Origin: Dipteris shenzhenensis
Taxonomy: Eukaryota > Polypodiophyta > Polypodiopsida > Gleicheniales
Assembly (NCBI GenBank): GCA_047967505.1
Contig: CM106538.1
Direction: 5' to 3' (one strand)
Length of the DNA stretch: 64,000 nucleotides
Shown here: positions 45,371-55,454 of the stretch, one piece after another
Numbering within the stretch: position 1 is the stretch's first letter
How the letters are laid out: every line of letters begins with the position of its first letter
Translations under genes and position numbers: made by a program
The notes under the pieces: model-generated
Seen by the model: only the letters and a program-made list of their open reading frames with translations
The model's database searches: none
What the model was told of the DNA's origin: nothing

Positions 45371-46160
45371 TATGCAAGGATCCTCTCTCCTTGGGCTAGC
45401 TTGCAAGAAATGAGATGATCATCGTCTTGATAAATACGAATTCCTCAGTCGGTAAGGCCACAAGGGTGGATATTGCCAAAGGAGTAAAGGACAAAGGTCT
45501 CTAAAGATTAGTGGCTGATGGTGAGACACGAAAAAAATGCCTCAAGATTGTTTTCGCCACATTGGATATGTGATCCTAGAAGCCATGTGAAGACCCAAAA
45601 TGGTGGATGGGCTACCACCATTCATAAGTAGCACAAAGTCTACCAACTTGTATGGAAGGCAAGCAACATCAAGGTTCATTCTCAATGATGGCCAAGATGG
45701 AACCATTGCAATTGGTCCCATTGATGGTGGATGATCTAATCATAACAAGGGACACAAAAAGAGAGAATTGAAGGCGTGAGACTCTGTGAAGACAAATTTA
45801 GATAAGATTGACCTCGATCTACGTCATTATTTCTTGACATCAAAATCTAGTAGAAGCAAGCTAGCACGTTCATGTCTTACAATCTCTAGACAAGCCATTA
45901 AGACAGACAAAATTCAAGTCTACAATTCATATAGGGAAATTTCAAGATTACAAGAAGTGTCTTTTCTTCAATCAATGTCAACTTCTATGTTCAACATAAT
46001 ATGTACAACATAAAGAGAAGCAGTATTCATCTCAGCAAGCAACATATGCAACACCACCATCTTTCTACCATGTTCTCATTAAGGATCTATATTCAACAAT
46101 CAATCTCACTCAAGTGACTTCATCAACACTCAATCAAATATCAACGAAGATGATTTTCTT
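45371..46160. other. Stretch without an assignable gene
   Basis: Short open frames only (45,786-46,013 with KIDLDLRHYFLTSKSSRSKL), unrecognised. It may be degraded retroelement sequence. Confidence 0.3.
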
Positions 46161-46163
46161 TGA

Positions 46164-46640
46164 GCAAGTGTATGGATTTTATCAGTCATAAGTTTTAAAT
46201 CTTTTATACATGAATCACTTACTCGGGGGTACATATATTCATCATGAGCACTTTCATCATTAACAAATAAGACATTTATGTTAGCAATTCGATTCATTTT
46301 ATCGACAAGTGACAATCTTTCACTATGTCATTCATCAACATGCATTCTAACAATCAATCGAACCAACTTATGCAAAGTTGAAATAAAGGCAATGTTTAGC
46401 AAGTGTATGAATTTTACAAGTCAAAAGTTTTAAATCTTTTTGCATGAATCAATTACTAGATCAAGAGGGGTAGATTTCTTCATCATGAATACTTTCATCA
46501 TTAAGAAGAAGACATTTATGTTAGCAATGTGATTTATGTCATGGACAAGTGCCAATCTTTCATTATGTCTTTCATCAACATGCATTTTGACAATCAATAC
46601 TACCAACTTATGAAAAGTTGAAATAAAGGCAAATTTTCCC
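46164..46640 (-). repeat. Tandem duplication, 235-bp period, coding-like on the minus strand
   Basis: Copies start at 46,164 and 46,399 (GCAAGTGTATGGATTTTATC and GCAAGTGTATGAATTTTACA). On the minus strand both read alike: RIANINVLFVNDESAHDEYM ... CIKDLKLMTDKIHTLAQ in one and HIANINVFFLNDESIHDEEI ... KDLKLLTCKIHTLA in the other (the latter needing a frameshift). Similar protein text in two diverged copies suggests that a coding repeat of about 78 residues was once under selection. I do not recognise the family. Confidence 0.7.
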
Positions 46641-47077
46641 ATGTATCTGGCAAATATGATTGAAACTCCATACGATATCAGCCTCAAAATCAAAATCAAT
46701 AAGCACCTACCAAACTGTCCAACCAGTGGTCAAATGATAATGTGCTACCACATCGCACCTCTACCTCTACCTCTAACACTATCTTATTTGACACGAGTTT
46801 GACACATGGCACTGTGCCAAGTGGCTAGGTTATGGAGAGAAGACTTGGAAGATGTGGAGCTCAACGGAGTCGCGATGATAGTTTGCATAAGAGTTTTGGT
46901 AAGCCTTTATGATAGAGAACCATGGTTATAGGTTGGCTCTCCAATTTCACCACCTTCATTTAGGGTAAGCTTCTAGAAAGGAGCATCTTTTCAAACAAAA
47001 TGGGTAAGCCTCCACATGTGAGCTCCATCATCAATCAACAGTTTGAATAATCCTGCAACAAGAAGCACCATTATGTC

Positions 47078-48540
47078 ATGTTGACCTCTTACAAAGAGAA
47101 ATGCAATCAACAATTGGGGTCATGGATAGATGATATCCCACTTCAAATCCCAAGTACATATGAAATGCCATTACTAGCAACATCAAAGCCATCACAAGGT
47201 GTGGAAGAAGAAAAATCTCCATATTTCAATAAAAAATCAAAATTCGACAAATCAAGAGATTATGAAGTGCCACCAAGCATCCTTCATCAACTACTAAAAG
47301 AGTTTTTAGAAGATTATCAAGACTGCAAAGGATTAGAATTTGAAGAAGGTAAAAATTATTTAGAAGAAACAACCAATTTTTTAATAGCATTATTGTGATT
47401 CACGTCAAAAGAGCTCTAGTCGACACGATCACCAGCAATGCACTACTATGCAATATTCAATCAAAAGTCTTTAGTTCATGAAGGTCTCAAAGCAACACAT
47501 GGTATAGAGTCAGGAGTGACATCCTCAGTGGTGATGGAAATCCCCCAGCTTATACTAAATTTTTATCATTCTAAATTTAACAATCCAAAGTTATGATTCA
47601 ACAATGCAATAAGTTTTCAGTTTCAAAAATCATCAATGATTTTGGTACATAAATTGAGAATGCCAGAGGACACAATTATAGAGATATTAATTAGATGAAA
47701 GCTATTCAACAATTGTAGAAGCACATTCTTCACAAACAACTTAAAATAGTTGGTTTCAATTCTAATAATCACTCATAAGAACATTATTTTAAGTTAGAAA
47801 GTTCTCAGTACACATGCATTTAGATATGCTCTAGACAACTCAATCAAAATTTGAAGTAAAATTGGACATTCTGATTGATGACATTAATGATCCAAAAGTA
47901 TGTATCACACGACAAAGTGCATACACATAATTTATTGTGTTGATGAAAGTGCATATCAATTTTGGAAAAGCAACTAACTTACAGTTTTAGCCCAAGCTAT
48001 CAATCAATAAATTGAAAAGAGCTTTTAAGCACCAAATTTTTTTCTTTAATCAATCAGGTGATTATATAGATCCATGCAAATGATATTCAATCTCAAAGTC
48101 TTTCAAAATGTGAAGACAATTCCATCCTTTCAATAGCAATTGATCACAATCACATAAGTGATATAGACATAGTGATCAATATATATGACATTGAAGACAA
48201 ACAAATTGTATGATGTGACACTACCCTTAACAAATCTTTTGTATCTTATGATAATCCACTATTTTAGCATGATCTAGATTTGGTAGAAAATCATGCCACA
48301 ATATCATTCAATTATGGCAATTTTACATCACTCTATGACAATGCGATCTATGAAAAAGATGAAAGAAAATTTGATAATCTACAAACAATTAACAATAGCG
48401 TGTATCAACAAGATACATCTCAATCAATGGATTTGGAAATCAGACAAAAAAAATCATCATCAACTAGCTGGATTTTAAAGACATTGCCAATTCATTCTTC
48501 AATATGTCAAAATATGTGAAGCCTAGCAAAAATAGTACAT
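47078..48540 (+). pseudogene. Unidentified coding-like relic
   Basis: The frame 47,078-47,398 (106 codons) reads KEKCNQQLGSWIDDIPLQIP, PYFNKKSKFDKSRDYEVPPS and ILHQLLKEFLEDYQDCKGLE. Just after it, a second frame gives KRALVDTITSNALLCNIQSK, which could be a degraded aspartic-protease entry (ALVDTG in retroelements), though the G is absent. At 48,280-48,519 another frame reads ENHATISFNYGNFTSLYDNA. Possibly an LTR-type polyprotein decayed beyond recognition, but no RT or integrase motif is present. Confidence 0.35.
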
Positions 48541-49480
48541 TGGTTCAAAAAAATGCCATCAAAGACAAAAGTGAAATCAAATGCAAAGAAACTAGTGTAT
48601 TATCCGGGTGAAAGCATGGATGGGTGATTCAAAAAGTAGTGTTATTGACATTACTTGGTCAAGTGCTAACAAGTAGTGGGTAAAGGTAAGAACATGCTAG
48701 TAAGAAAAAATGGGTAAAGGTTACTAGTAACGTGCAAGTAAAAAGAATGGGTAGTGGTTTGTTGATGGAAAAAATGAGTAGTAGTTTGTTAGAATATGTC
48801 TTTATGGTGAACCATTATTACAGTTTCTTTCATCTATGTTGTGTCATGGTTCTCTCTCTCTCTAATAGGACTTATCCAGAAAACTACCTATTGAAATAAG
48901 CAGATTACCATTGAAAGTACAGTAAGAACTTTCAAAAACTAACATTCCAATTCCGAATTCAGGACAAGCAAAGATCATAATGAGTAATATTGATTGATAT
49001 CCATTTCATTATTGCTGAAAACTCGTACATCATATAGGAAACATAGACAAAACTAGACAAAGTAGAGTTCTACAGACAGAGAAAGCTTCCGCATTCGGAA
49101 CTTCTAAAGTGGTTGCTTATAACTACCCTACTAAGGTTTTGCATATGTTCTCTATTACTTATGAAAATAGACATAGTCCACGAGTATCCAAGTGGTATTT
49201 GTCCCCCCCCCCCCCCCTCTCTCTCTCTCTCTATGTGTGCTCGTATTGCATTGTGGTGCACGAATAGAGTTTTTTTTATCAACCTCTCCATTTTCATAAC
49301 GTTCGTTGCCTCTTTTAGCTTCCCCACCTCCTTCCACTATTCATGCACTTTCTTTTCTTCAATAGCTCCTCCCTCAGGTCATAGTTCTTCCTTCCATCAG
49401 GAGTCACATTGTCATCTTTAAGGATTCTCCATTTTTTTCATCCTCTATCGTCAACTTCTCCATCTTTGCCACCCTCTCTA
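48541..49480. other. Non-coding stretch with simple repeats
   Basis: Contains a C homopolymer of about 16 bases followed by (CT)n at 49,203-49,233, and a short CT run near 48,850. Repeated phrases of the type AAAATGGGTARWGGT occur at 48,660-48,780. No genes. Confidence 0.5.
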
Positions 49481-49559
49481 AGGAGGATTCTGAAGACAAA
49501 GAGCAATCGGAGGATTCTGAAGGAAAAGAGCAATACATGAGAAATAGAGTCTCCTAAAC

Positions 49560-50910
49560 TTTAGAGAAGGTGTCAACCTCGTTCTTCCACACCCCTGCTG
49601 TGCTTCTTCATATTCGACTGCTGTGGCTAACAAGAGTTGTGGTACATTCATTAGCTCTTTCTCTCTCTGTGACATATACAGAAAGTGCATTTTTGGCACA
49701 AGGATTTTTATGCAGAACACAAAGTGTGCCTAGCAGGGGTTATGTCCTTTGGTGGCACTATGCCACGTGGTAATCTCTTAACTAAAGTGAATTAATCCAC
49801 GGTAAAACAAACCTAACCATGGTCACATCATATCTTGACACATGTCAAAATCCTAACCATAGGCTAACCTAAGGTATTTAGAGACTTAGTTTGAGTGCCT
49901 TATCTACCACGTGTTTCAACAATGCCACGTGTTCTAAGGTCTAACCTTAGGGAAGAAAGAAAGAAAGTTGAGGCTTCTCTGGTGCAGCGATGACGAAGGA
50001 GATGCGGGCATCTACAAAGATGCGCGACGATGATGCAGGTTACTTATGGAGAAGAAGATGTGAAGCGGGAGCCTTAAGCTCTATTGCAGAGAAGGCGCTA
50101 GTTGTTGTAGAAGCGTTGGACTATGGCGATGGACTGCTAGCGCGGGCGCTATGGCAATGAGAGCCGCTGCAGGTTGGAGCCATCTCAAAGCCGCCCCTTG
50201 GATATGTGTTTATTGTGGACTCGTGTCTTGGAGCTAGGTTGGTGCTAGTTGGCTAGCGTGGAGATTTGGGCACTAGAGAAGCTCGTCAATTTGGCTATGG
50301 CGCTGAGCGACCATGAGCTTGCATGAGATGGCGTGTGTAGTGTGGAGCCATCGAGTTCCTTGTTGCCCGTCAAGTTCCTTGCTGTGTTTGGCTAGCTCGG
50401 GCTGAGCCTTTGAAGTTGGCAGAAGGTCGTAGGCTATGGCATCTCGCTAATCTCGCCAAGCTCAACAATGGAGCTTCATGCCTGTGCTAGGCCTCTTTGA
50501 AGATGAAGAGGCTTGTTGGAGATCTTCGTGGTTGATTGTTGCAAAGGCTCGTTTGAGAGGGATAGATGAGTCTCTCTCTCTCTCAAATCTCTCACAAAAG
50601 TTCTCTCAGGACTTCACACATCTCAAGGAAACCTTTCTTTCTCAAACAACATGAAAGAAATCTCTCTCAACCAAATCTCTCACACACACTAGAAACCAAT
50701 GTTTCTCACACAAAAGAACAATGGATGGAATTCCTTTTGCAATGGAATAATCTCTCCCTAATGGAATGACATAAATTTCTTTCAAGAAAGTGGAAGTTCT
50801 CTCAATGGAAGAGAACACTAAATCTCTCGATCTCTCAATCTCGCAATCACTCAATCTCTTCACAAGAAGGATGGCGCCTCAACGGAAGGCAGAATCATGC
50901 TCTGATAAAG
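49560..50910 (-). mobile_element. Leader of a minus-strand LTR retrotransposon, related to 62-64 kb
   Basis: 50,560-50,900 matches 63,720-64,000 in order: CT-rich AATCTCTCTC runs, AATGGATGGAATTCC/AATGGACGGAAATTCC, AAGTTCTCTCAAYRGAAGAG, then CACAAGAAGGATGGCGCCTC followed by MRCGGAA. The 49,730-49,760 end also resembles about 62,030-62,125 (GTGCCTAGCA through GCCACGTGG). This is the noncoding leader between primer-binding site and gag, reading right to left. Gag itself is not seen here, so the element is incomplete on its 3' side. Confidence 0.7.
50899..50910 (-). promoter_or_regulatory. Primer-binding site (degenerate)
   Basis: Plus-strand GCTCTGATAAAG, i.e. minus-strand CTTTATCAGAGC, against the ideal TGGTATCAGAGC (initiator-Met tRNA 3' end). 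The first three bases have changed. It abuts the LTR at 50,911. Confidence 0.65.
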
Positions 50911-51193
50911 TGAGGGATCAAGGAGGATCAAAGCACCACAAGAGAGACATATGATAGCAAACATTCAATCTATTGCAATGTGTACTTGAACAATACAAAT
51001 ATAGGCTTCTTATATAGAGAGAGCCTTTAGAATAGTCAACACTTGTGGGATCCTCTCATCCACATTTCTCCTTGTGGTTATCCTTGATTCACATCTCCAC
51101 ATCATGTAGTCCACATCGTAGGGTGGCTATTTTAATTCTTTCCTATACCATACCTTAGCCTCTAATATGTGCTCATGGTACCATATCTCAACA
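50911..51193 (-). mobile_element. 5' LTR of the minus-strand retrotransposon
   Basis: The minus strand begins TGTTGAGATATGGTACCATG at 51,193 and ends GATCCCTCA at 50,911 (TG..CA termini). It is about 283 bp and adjoins the primer-binding site. The start resembles the LTR start at 26,846 (TGTTGAGATAT), as in related Copia families. TATATAGAGAG near 51,013 lies where transcription or polyadenylation signals would be. No partner LTR is in the window. Confidence 0.7.
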
Positions 51194-51254
51194 GAGAAAC
51201 CCTTGCCTACATTACCTCCCAATAACAAGCCATTCTTATGTTCAAGATATAGAT

Positions 51255-51705
51255 TTGTGTATTAAGAATGAGGTCTTTGAAGGCAACGTATTGAATAAGT
51301 ATGGTACTTATATGTTACAAAATGTGTCGTATCAAAAAGCCCTCAAAGTTGACCTAGTAGATAGGAAGGGTATTGGACGCATAACTCTCCATATAGATGA
51401 AGTCTACTATGTGGATTTTATAAAGACTTTGAATGTAGGGGATTGCATCCATGTGGGGAACTTCTCTATGTGTGAAGAATGTGAGGAATGATGGAGGGAC
51501 ATCGGATTATACCTTGACATTTGATCGCTCTACCCGCCTTCAAAGAATTCCAAACTTTGTCATAGTGCCCTATTTCCTTCCTAAGCATTCTATTTCTAAG
51601 CATAAGGAAACTTGCAAGGACTTGATAAATAAAAGTGAAGGAAATCAATTGCCATTGGCAACATTGGTTGTTACTATTATCAAGTTGGGGACTTCCTTCA
51701 AATAA
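51255..51705 (+). pseudogene. RPA-like OB-fold, N-terminal part, of a Helitron-type element
   Basis: The frame 51,255-51,491 reads LKVDLVDRKGIGRITLHIDE, VYYVDFIKTLNVGDCIHVGN and FSMC. The next frame (51,490-51,705) reads TSDYTLTFDRSTRLQRIPNF and VIVPYFLPKHSIS. The pattern of a strand-rich domain with L..GD...V.NF followed by Y.LTF...T.L..IP matches the first OB fold of the RPA70-like single-strand DNA-binding proteins encoded by plant Helitrons. A frameshift at about 51,485 separates the halves. Helitron helicase and endonuclease pieces lie 2.5-4 kb downstream on the same strand. Confidence 0.5.
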
Positions 51706-51859
51706 AAAGATGAGCTCTTAATAGGCAATGGTGCTTTGGCTTATGATCTTATCACTATAAGTGATTTGATTCATGTATTTTGTTTTTTTTGCATTTATAC
51801 CTTCTTGTAAATTAATGTGATCATGAAACTCTATGTAGCTTACATTTTGGAGCAATAGA

Positions 51860-52640
51860 AGGTCAGATTATTTGAAGGTAGCAAATCGTTTAAGACGATT
51901 GGGAAGTGTCAGTTCATTTTAAGAAATGTTGGCATCAAGCGGAATACACAACCAATTTTTCTCAACATGTTGGATGCTACAATAATAGCACCAATTAAAG
52001 ATCTTGCTCTCGCAGCTGAGTTGTCAAGAGTTTTTCTTACACATATTCAGCAAATTGGTTATGGTAACCAGGTGTGTAGTCATTCAAAGCAGTTCAGAAT
52101 ACATTCTGAGTTTTGCTGTTACAGCATTCAATTGTATTTTAGTTGGATATTACCGAAATAAAAATAGTCTTTAATCTACCTATTACTATGATGAGACTAT
52201 AACTCAACTTGCTACATAGGATCTTTGATAGTTCATGGTGTTAATTCTACTCTCTACAAGTCTATTTGTGGAGTTTGTAAGGATGGAAAAAATCCAGAAG
52301 CCGCCTACCCCTCATTGTTCTCCCATTGAGGGGACCTAAAAAGCTTGACAAAGTGTTTTGTATGTCATGTGACAAACACACAGCCCTCCTAAAAATTCCC
52401 AAGATCAAAGGTGTGATTATTTACCACAATTGATGGAGCTGAAATCAAAGTGACTCCGAAAGATGCCATAGTCGATAAGGTTCTTCAAGTATCTTCTCCA
52501 TTCATACAACTACTTGAGGAGAACACCCAATACCTTATGTCCCAGCTTTTCACTAAGAAAGTGGAGGGTCATTTCTTAACCAATATGTTTGGCATGGTGA
52601 CTGGTTTTATTGCTGCCAAAAATGAGCTTGAGTGAAGCTT
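51860..52640 (+). pseudogene. RPA-like relic, middle and C-terminal zinc-ribbon/OB region
   Basis: 51,865-52,080 reads LFEGSKSFKTIGKCQFILRN then TIIAPIKDLALAAELSRVFL. From 52,215 a frame gives HGVNSTLYKSICGVCKDGKN, a stop, and KCFVCHVTNTQPS, together forming a CxxC...CxxC arrangement like the zinc ribbon of the RPA70 C-terminal OB fold. The 52,420-52,635 frame continues TIDGAEIKVTPKDAIVDKVL, SSPFIQLLEENTQYLMSQLF and TKKVEGHFLTN. Order and motifs suit an RPA-like Helitron protein, but each part alone is weak. Stops make it non-functional. Confidence 0.45.
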
Positions 52641-53285
52641 TTTATGTAATGAGAATTTGCTCTTTCTAGTCTTTTCAGTTGTCTTGGATGTTCAAATTCC
52701 CAAGAAAGTATTCTCAATTTATTGAAACAATGATGTATTAGATCTTAATGGTCTTTACCTTATTATTGTAAGAATGCTTTTGATTTCCACAATTGTAGAC
52801 TACCACTTCAAATGGAACTTTTATTATGGTTAGGCCTTGCTATTAGCTATTCCATACTTTTTATTCTTTGCATACAGATCAATTGTTTTACTTTTTGTTT
52901 AAATTGCTTTATGTTTTCAATGTTTTAAATTTATGATTGTTAGTTGAGTTGCACAGAACTTTAAGTAATTGTCATTTTAGAATCAACACTGTGCAAAATC
53001 ATTTAAGCTTTCTTTACTTGTTGGAAACATTTATCTGCTCCTCAAATTTGAAAATCATCACATTTATATGCTCCTCAGTCTCTTAAAATCATTCCTGTAT
53101 ATTTTGCAATTGAAGAGACATAATCCCATCCTTGTTTTGTCATTTGTAATTTTGAAAGTACAAAAGCTTATACATTAGAACAAAAGATGTGAATCTTTGA
53201 AAGCTGTTCTTGGCTTGCAAAAGGAACATTTGAAGGTGAATCTTCTAGTATAATGGAGCTTCTCACATCATCAAATGATTTTGAC
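52641..53285. other. Non-coding spacer within the Helitron-type relic
   Basis: Very AT-rich, with no coherent frame. It separates the RPA-like part from the Rep/helicase-type parts. Confidence 0.4.
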
Positions 53286-53289
53286 TTGA

Positions 53290-53875
53290 ATGTCACTTTA
53301 CCCAACTAACAAGTGCATTTTCTTGTGTTTAAGTCAATCTTTAAATTTCCATGTAACAAAGGAAATAATAAGAGATGTTGTTATTCAAAAGATGATAAAT
53401 GATATTGAAAAGATGCTCAATAATGGATCAATTTTCGATCAGCCATGTATACAAAGTAAGTCATTTCAAAAATGGTACCCTTGCATTAAAACAGTGAAAG
53501 AATAGTTGTAGTTGCTTCAGAATAAGAGAATGTTTCTTTCCCCATTAGACACTTTCCTATTTAATGCTATTGTGGAGATGTTTAACTCCAAAATTGAGAT
53601 ATATCACAACAACAACAACAAGACAAATAATGAAAAGTACATGAGCACTTCTAGTTCAAAGGTAAATGTTCTTCAAATTGTCATTCATTATCCAGACATG
53701 TTTGTGTTTCCATGTACTTTTCGAAAGGAATTTAACAAAAAGAAATTTTGGACAAATGAAATGGAGTCCTCAGTGAGATGAAGACAATTATGGAGGATCC
53801 AAAACGTAGTTTGAGAGATATTGACAATGATTTCAAGAACATATACCCTTCAACTTATATGTCTTTGCATACAAA
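53290..53875 (+). pseudogene. Unidentified coding-like piece in the Helitron-type relic
   Basis: Frames 53,290-53,505 (KEIIRDVVIQKMINDIEKML) and 53,512-53,781 (FLFNAIVEMFNSKIEIYHNN; VIHYPDMFVFPCTFRKEFNK) lie in tandem upstream of the zinc-finger piece. They may be further parts of the RPA-like protein or the N-terminus of the Rep/helicase protein. No specific motif decides it. Confidence 0.3.
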
Positions 53876-54201
53876 GTGAGAGATATAAGAAGGAATTCTA
53901 TTAAGGGTAATGTTGGAAAACAACATAATGTGCAACACAATAATGAACACATCAATAGCTCTTATCCATGTGAAGTAGAGAATCCCAAGGAAACAAAGAA
54001 AGAATGCGACAAAAGAAAAAGGACCATTGTTGTTGACGATAAAATAGACAAGAACGAATATACAACTTTGTTTTGCAAACCATTAGGTGCCATTGTAAAG
54101 TATTTAGAAGCAATTAAAGATACTCCATCTTTTGAATGTTTCTCATGTGAGCGCATGCTTTTTAGAAAACAAACTATCTTCTTGAAGAAATATACATTCA
54201 A
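53876..54201 (+). pseudogene. Helitron Rep/helicase protein relic: N-terminal Cys-containing region
   Basis: The frame 53,876-54,205 includes NSSYPCEVENPKETKKECDK, DDKIDKNEYTTLFCKPLGAI, VKYLEAIKDTPSFECFSCER and MLFRKQTIFLKK. The F-x-C-x2-C-x-R-x-L-F-R-K-Q box resembles the zinc-finger-like motif found N-terminal to the HUH Rep domain in Helitron/Helentron proteins. The frame breaks off at about 54,200, where helicase C-terminal sequence begins abruptly. The HUH Rep domain and helicase motifs I-IV are absent, pointing to an internal deletion here. Confidence 0.55.
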
Positions 54202-54607
54202 CTAGATACACTAGATCAACATGATAGACTTGTAAATGGAGCAGATGGAGTCTTCCAAGGAATGATAACCTTAGGAAAGAAAGCAAGACACAACAACAGA
54301 GATGCATACACTACTCACGTACATCACAGTTGGACACTTATCTATCGCATTACAAAGGAGGTCAAATAGGACCATCAAGAACAAGCATTATGACAAGAGA
54401 GCAATTCCCTATTCAACCAAGCTATCTGCAGGACGCACTATCCATAAATCGCAGGGTTTCACAATGGATCGGGTAGCTTTCTCACCTACAAAAGCGCGCA
54501 GTCACGGGTTAGCTTGCACAACAATTTCTAGGTTTAAAAAAATTGAGAACCTTTACTTGCTTAAACCACTCAAACATGAAAACTTCCAAGTGGACCAAGA
54601 TGTTTAA
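54202..54607 (+). pseudogene. Helitron helicase relic: C-terminal Pif1-like motifs
   Basis: From 54,202 the reading LDTLDQHDRLVNGADGVFQG corresponds to the Pif1-family NLD...LVNGA.G box. After a frameshift near 54,345 the frame to 54,607 reads KNKHYDKRAIPYSTKLSAGR, TIHKSQGFTMDRVAF and TTISRFKKIENLYLLKPL, the last two helicase motifs (AGRTIHKSQG and the Y/TT.ISR...NLYLL box). Pif1-like helicases of this type are fused to the Rep domain in Helitrons, rolling-circle transposons. Upstream motifs with the Walker A site are missing. Confidence 0.8.
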
Positions 54608-54613
54608 CAAGAG

Positions 54614-55312
54614 ATGCAAATACTTAATACAACAAGGAGATGGTGCACACTAAAAGAAGAGAAAATACACAAATATGATTTCAACATAAGCATCCAATCT
54701 TTAAATACAAGATCTCTACAAAAGTACAAACTTGACATCCAGAGCACCCAAGAACTAATACAACCGGACATCCTATGCTTACAAGAAACTTTAACACGTC
54801 AATTTGAGACACTCACATTGGACACCTTCCAATCAATACACGTCTTCTCTTTAAGCAATTCATGCATCCTCCTAAACAATACCACTCATTTGAAACATCA
54901 TCACATATACCAAATCAACGGAATAGAGATCATAGAAGCTCTTATTACCAAATGAAAGCAAGACTAAACCTCTTTGACTATATTCTCAAGCGTAACATGA
55001 ACATTAAGACAAAAAAAGTAATACTTGGTGATTTTAACATTTACATGAACATAACAACAACAAATTCCACAAAGCTTAAAAACCTTATGAATAATTACAA
55101 TTTCCAAATGCATATCAATGTACCAACGACAATTTACGATAGCACTTTAGATCACATTTGGACAAACATACCTATAGACGAGACAATGTCAGGGACTTCC
55201 TTCGCACAATTTACGATAGCACTTTAGATCACATTTGGACAAACATACCTATAGACGAGACAATGTCAGGGACTTCCTTCGCTTATTGGACAAACCACTA
55301 CCTATTCGCATA
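54614..55312 (+). pseudogene. Endonuclease (EEP/AP-type) domain of the Helentron-type protein
   Basis: The frame 54,614-54,955 reads ISIQSLNTRSLQKYKLDIQS and LIQPDILCLQETL, containing the N-terminal N and E residues of the fold (LQE box). The 54,960-55,200 part, in another frame, reads KKVILGDFNIYMN (GDFN box) and TIYDSTLDHIWTNIP (S/T..DHIW box). 55,281-55,312 reads AYWTNHYLFA, matching the final catalytic H box (normally Y.TDH). All boxes of the exonuclease-endonuclease-phosphatase fold are present in order, but frameshifts at about 54,950 and at the 77-bp duplication (55,131-55,281) break it. An endonuclease fused after the helicase is the mark of Helentron-type Helitrons. Confidence 0.75.
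55131..55281. repeat. 77-bp tandem duplication, two copies
   Basis: AATTTACGATAGCACTTTAG starts at 55,131 and 55,208, and the copies are identical through GACTTCCTTCGC. Because 77 is not a multiple of three, the duplication shifts the endonuclease frame. Identity of the copies shows it is recent. Confidence 0.97.
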
Positions 55313-55454
55313 GCATATCAATAAAACATAAATTCCAGCACGGCCTATGTGGCATTGACACCTTGTTCCCCTTAATGTTTGCCCCTTGTTTTGCTACCCT
55401 ACTAGAGCCCCTTCACTCTCACTCTCAATCTCTCGCACACTCAGTTCACTCTCG

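Noticed and set aside
49113-49421. Overlapping plus and minus open frames around the C/CT run
   Set aside because: They span a simple repeat and show no conserved pattern.
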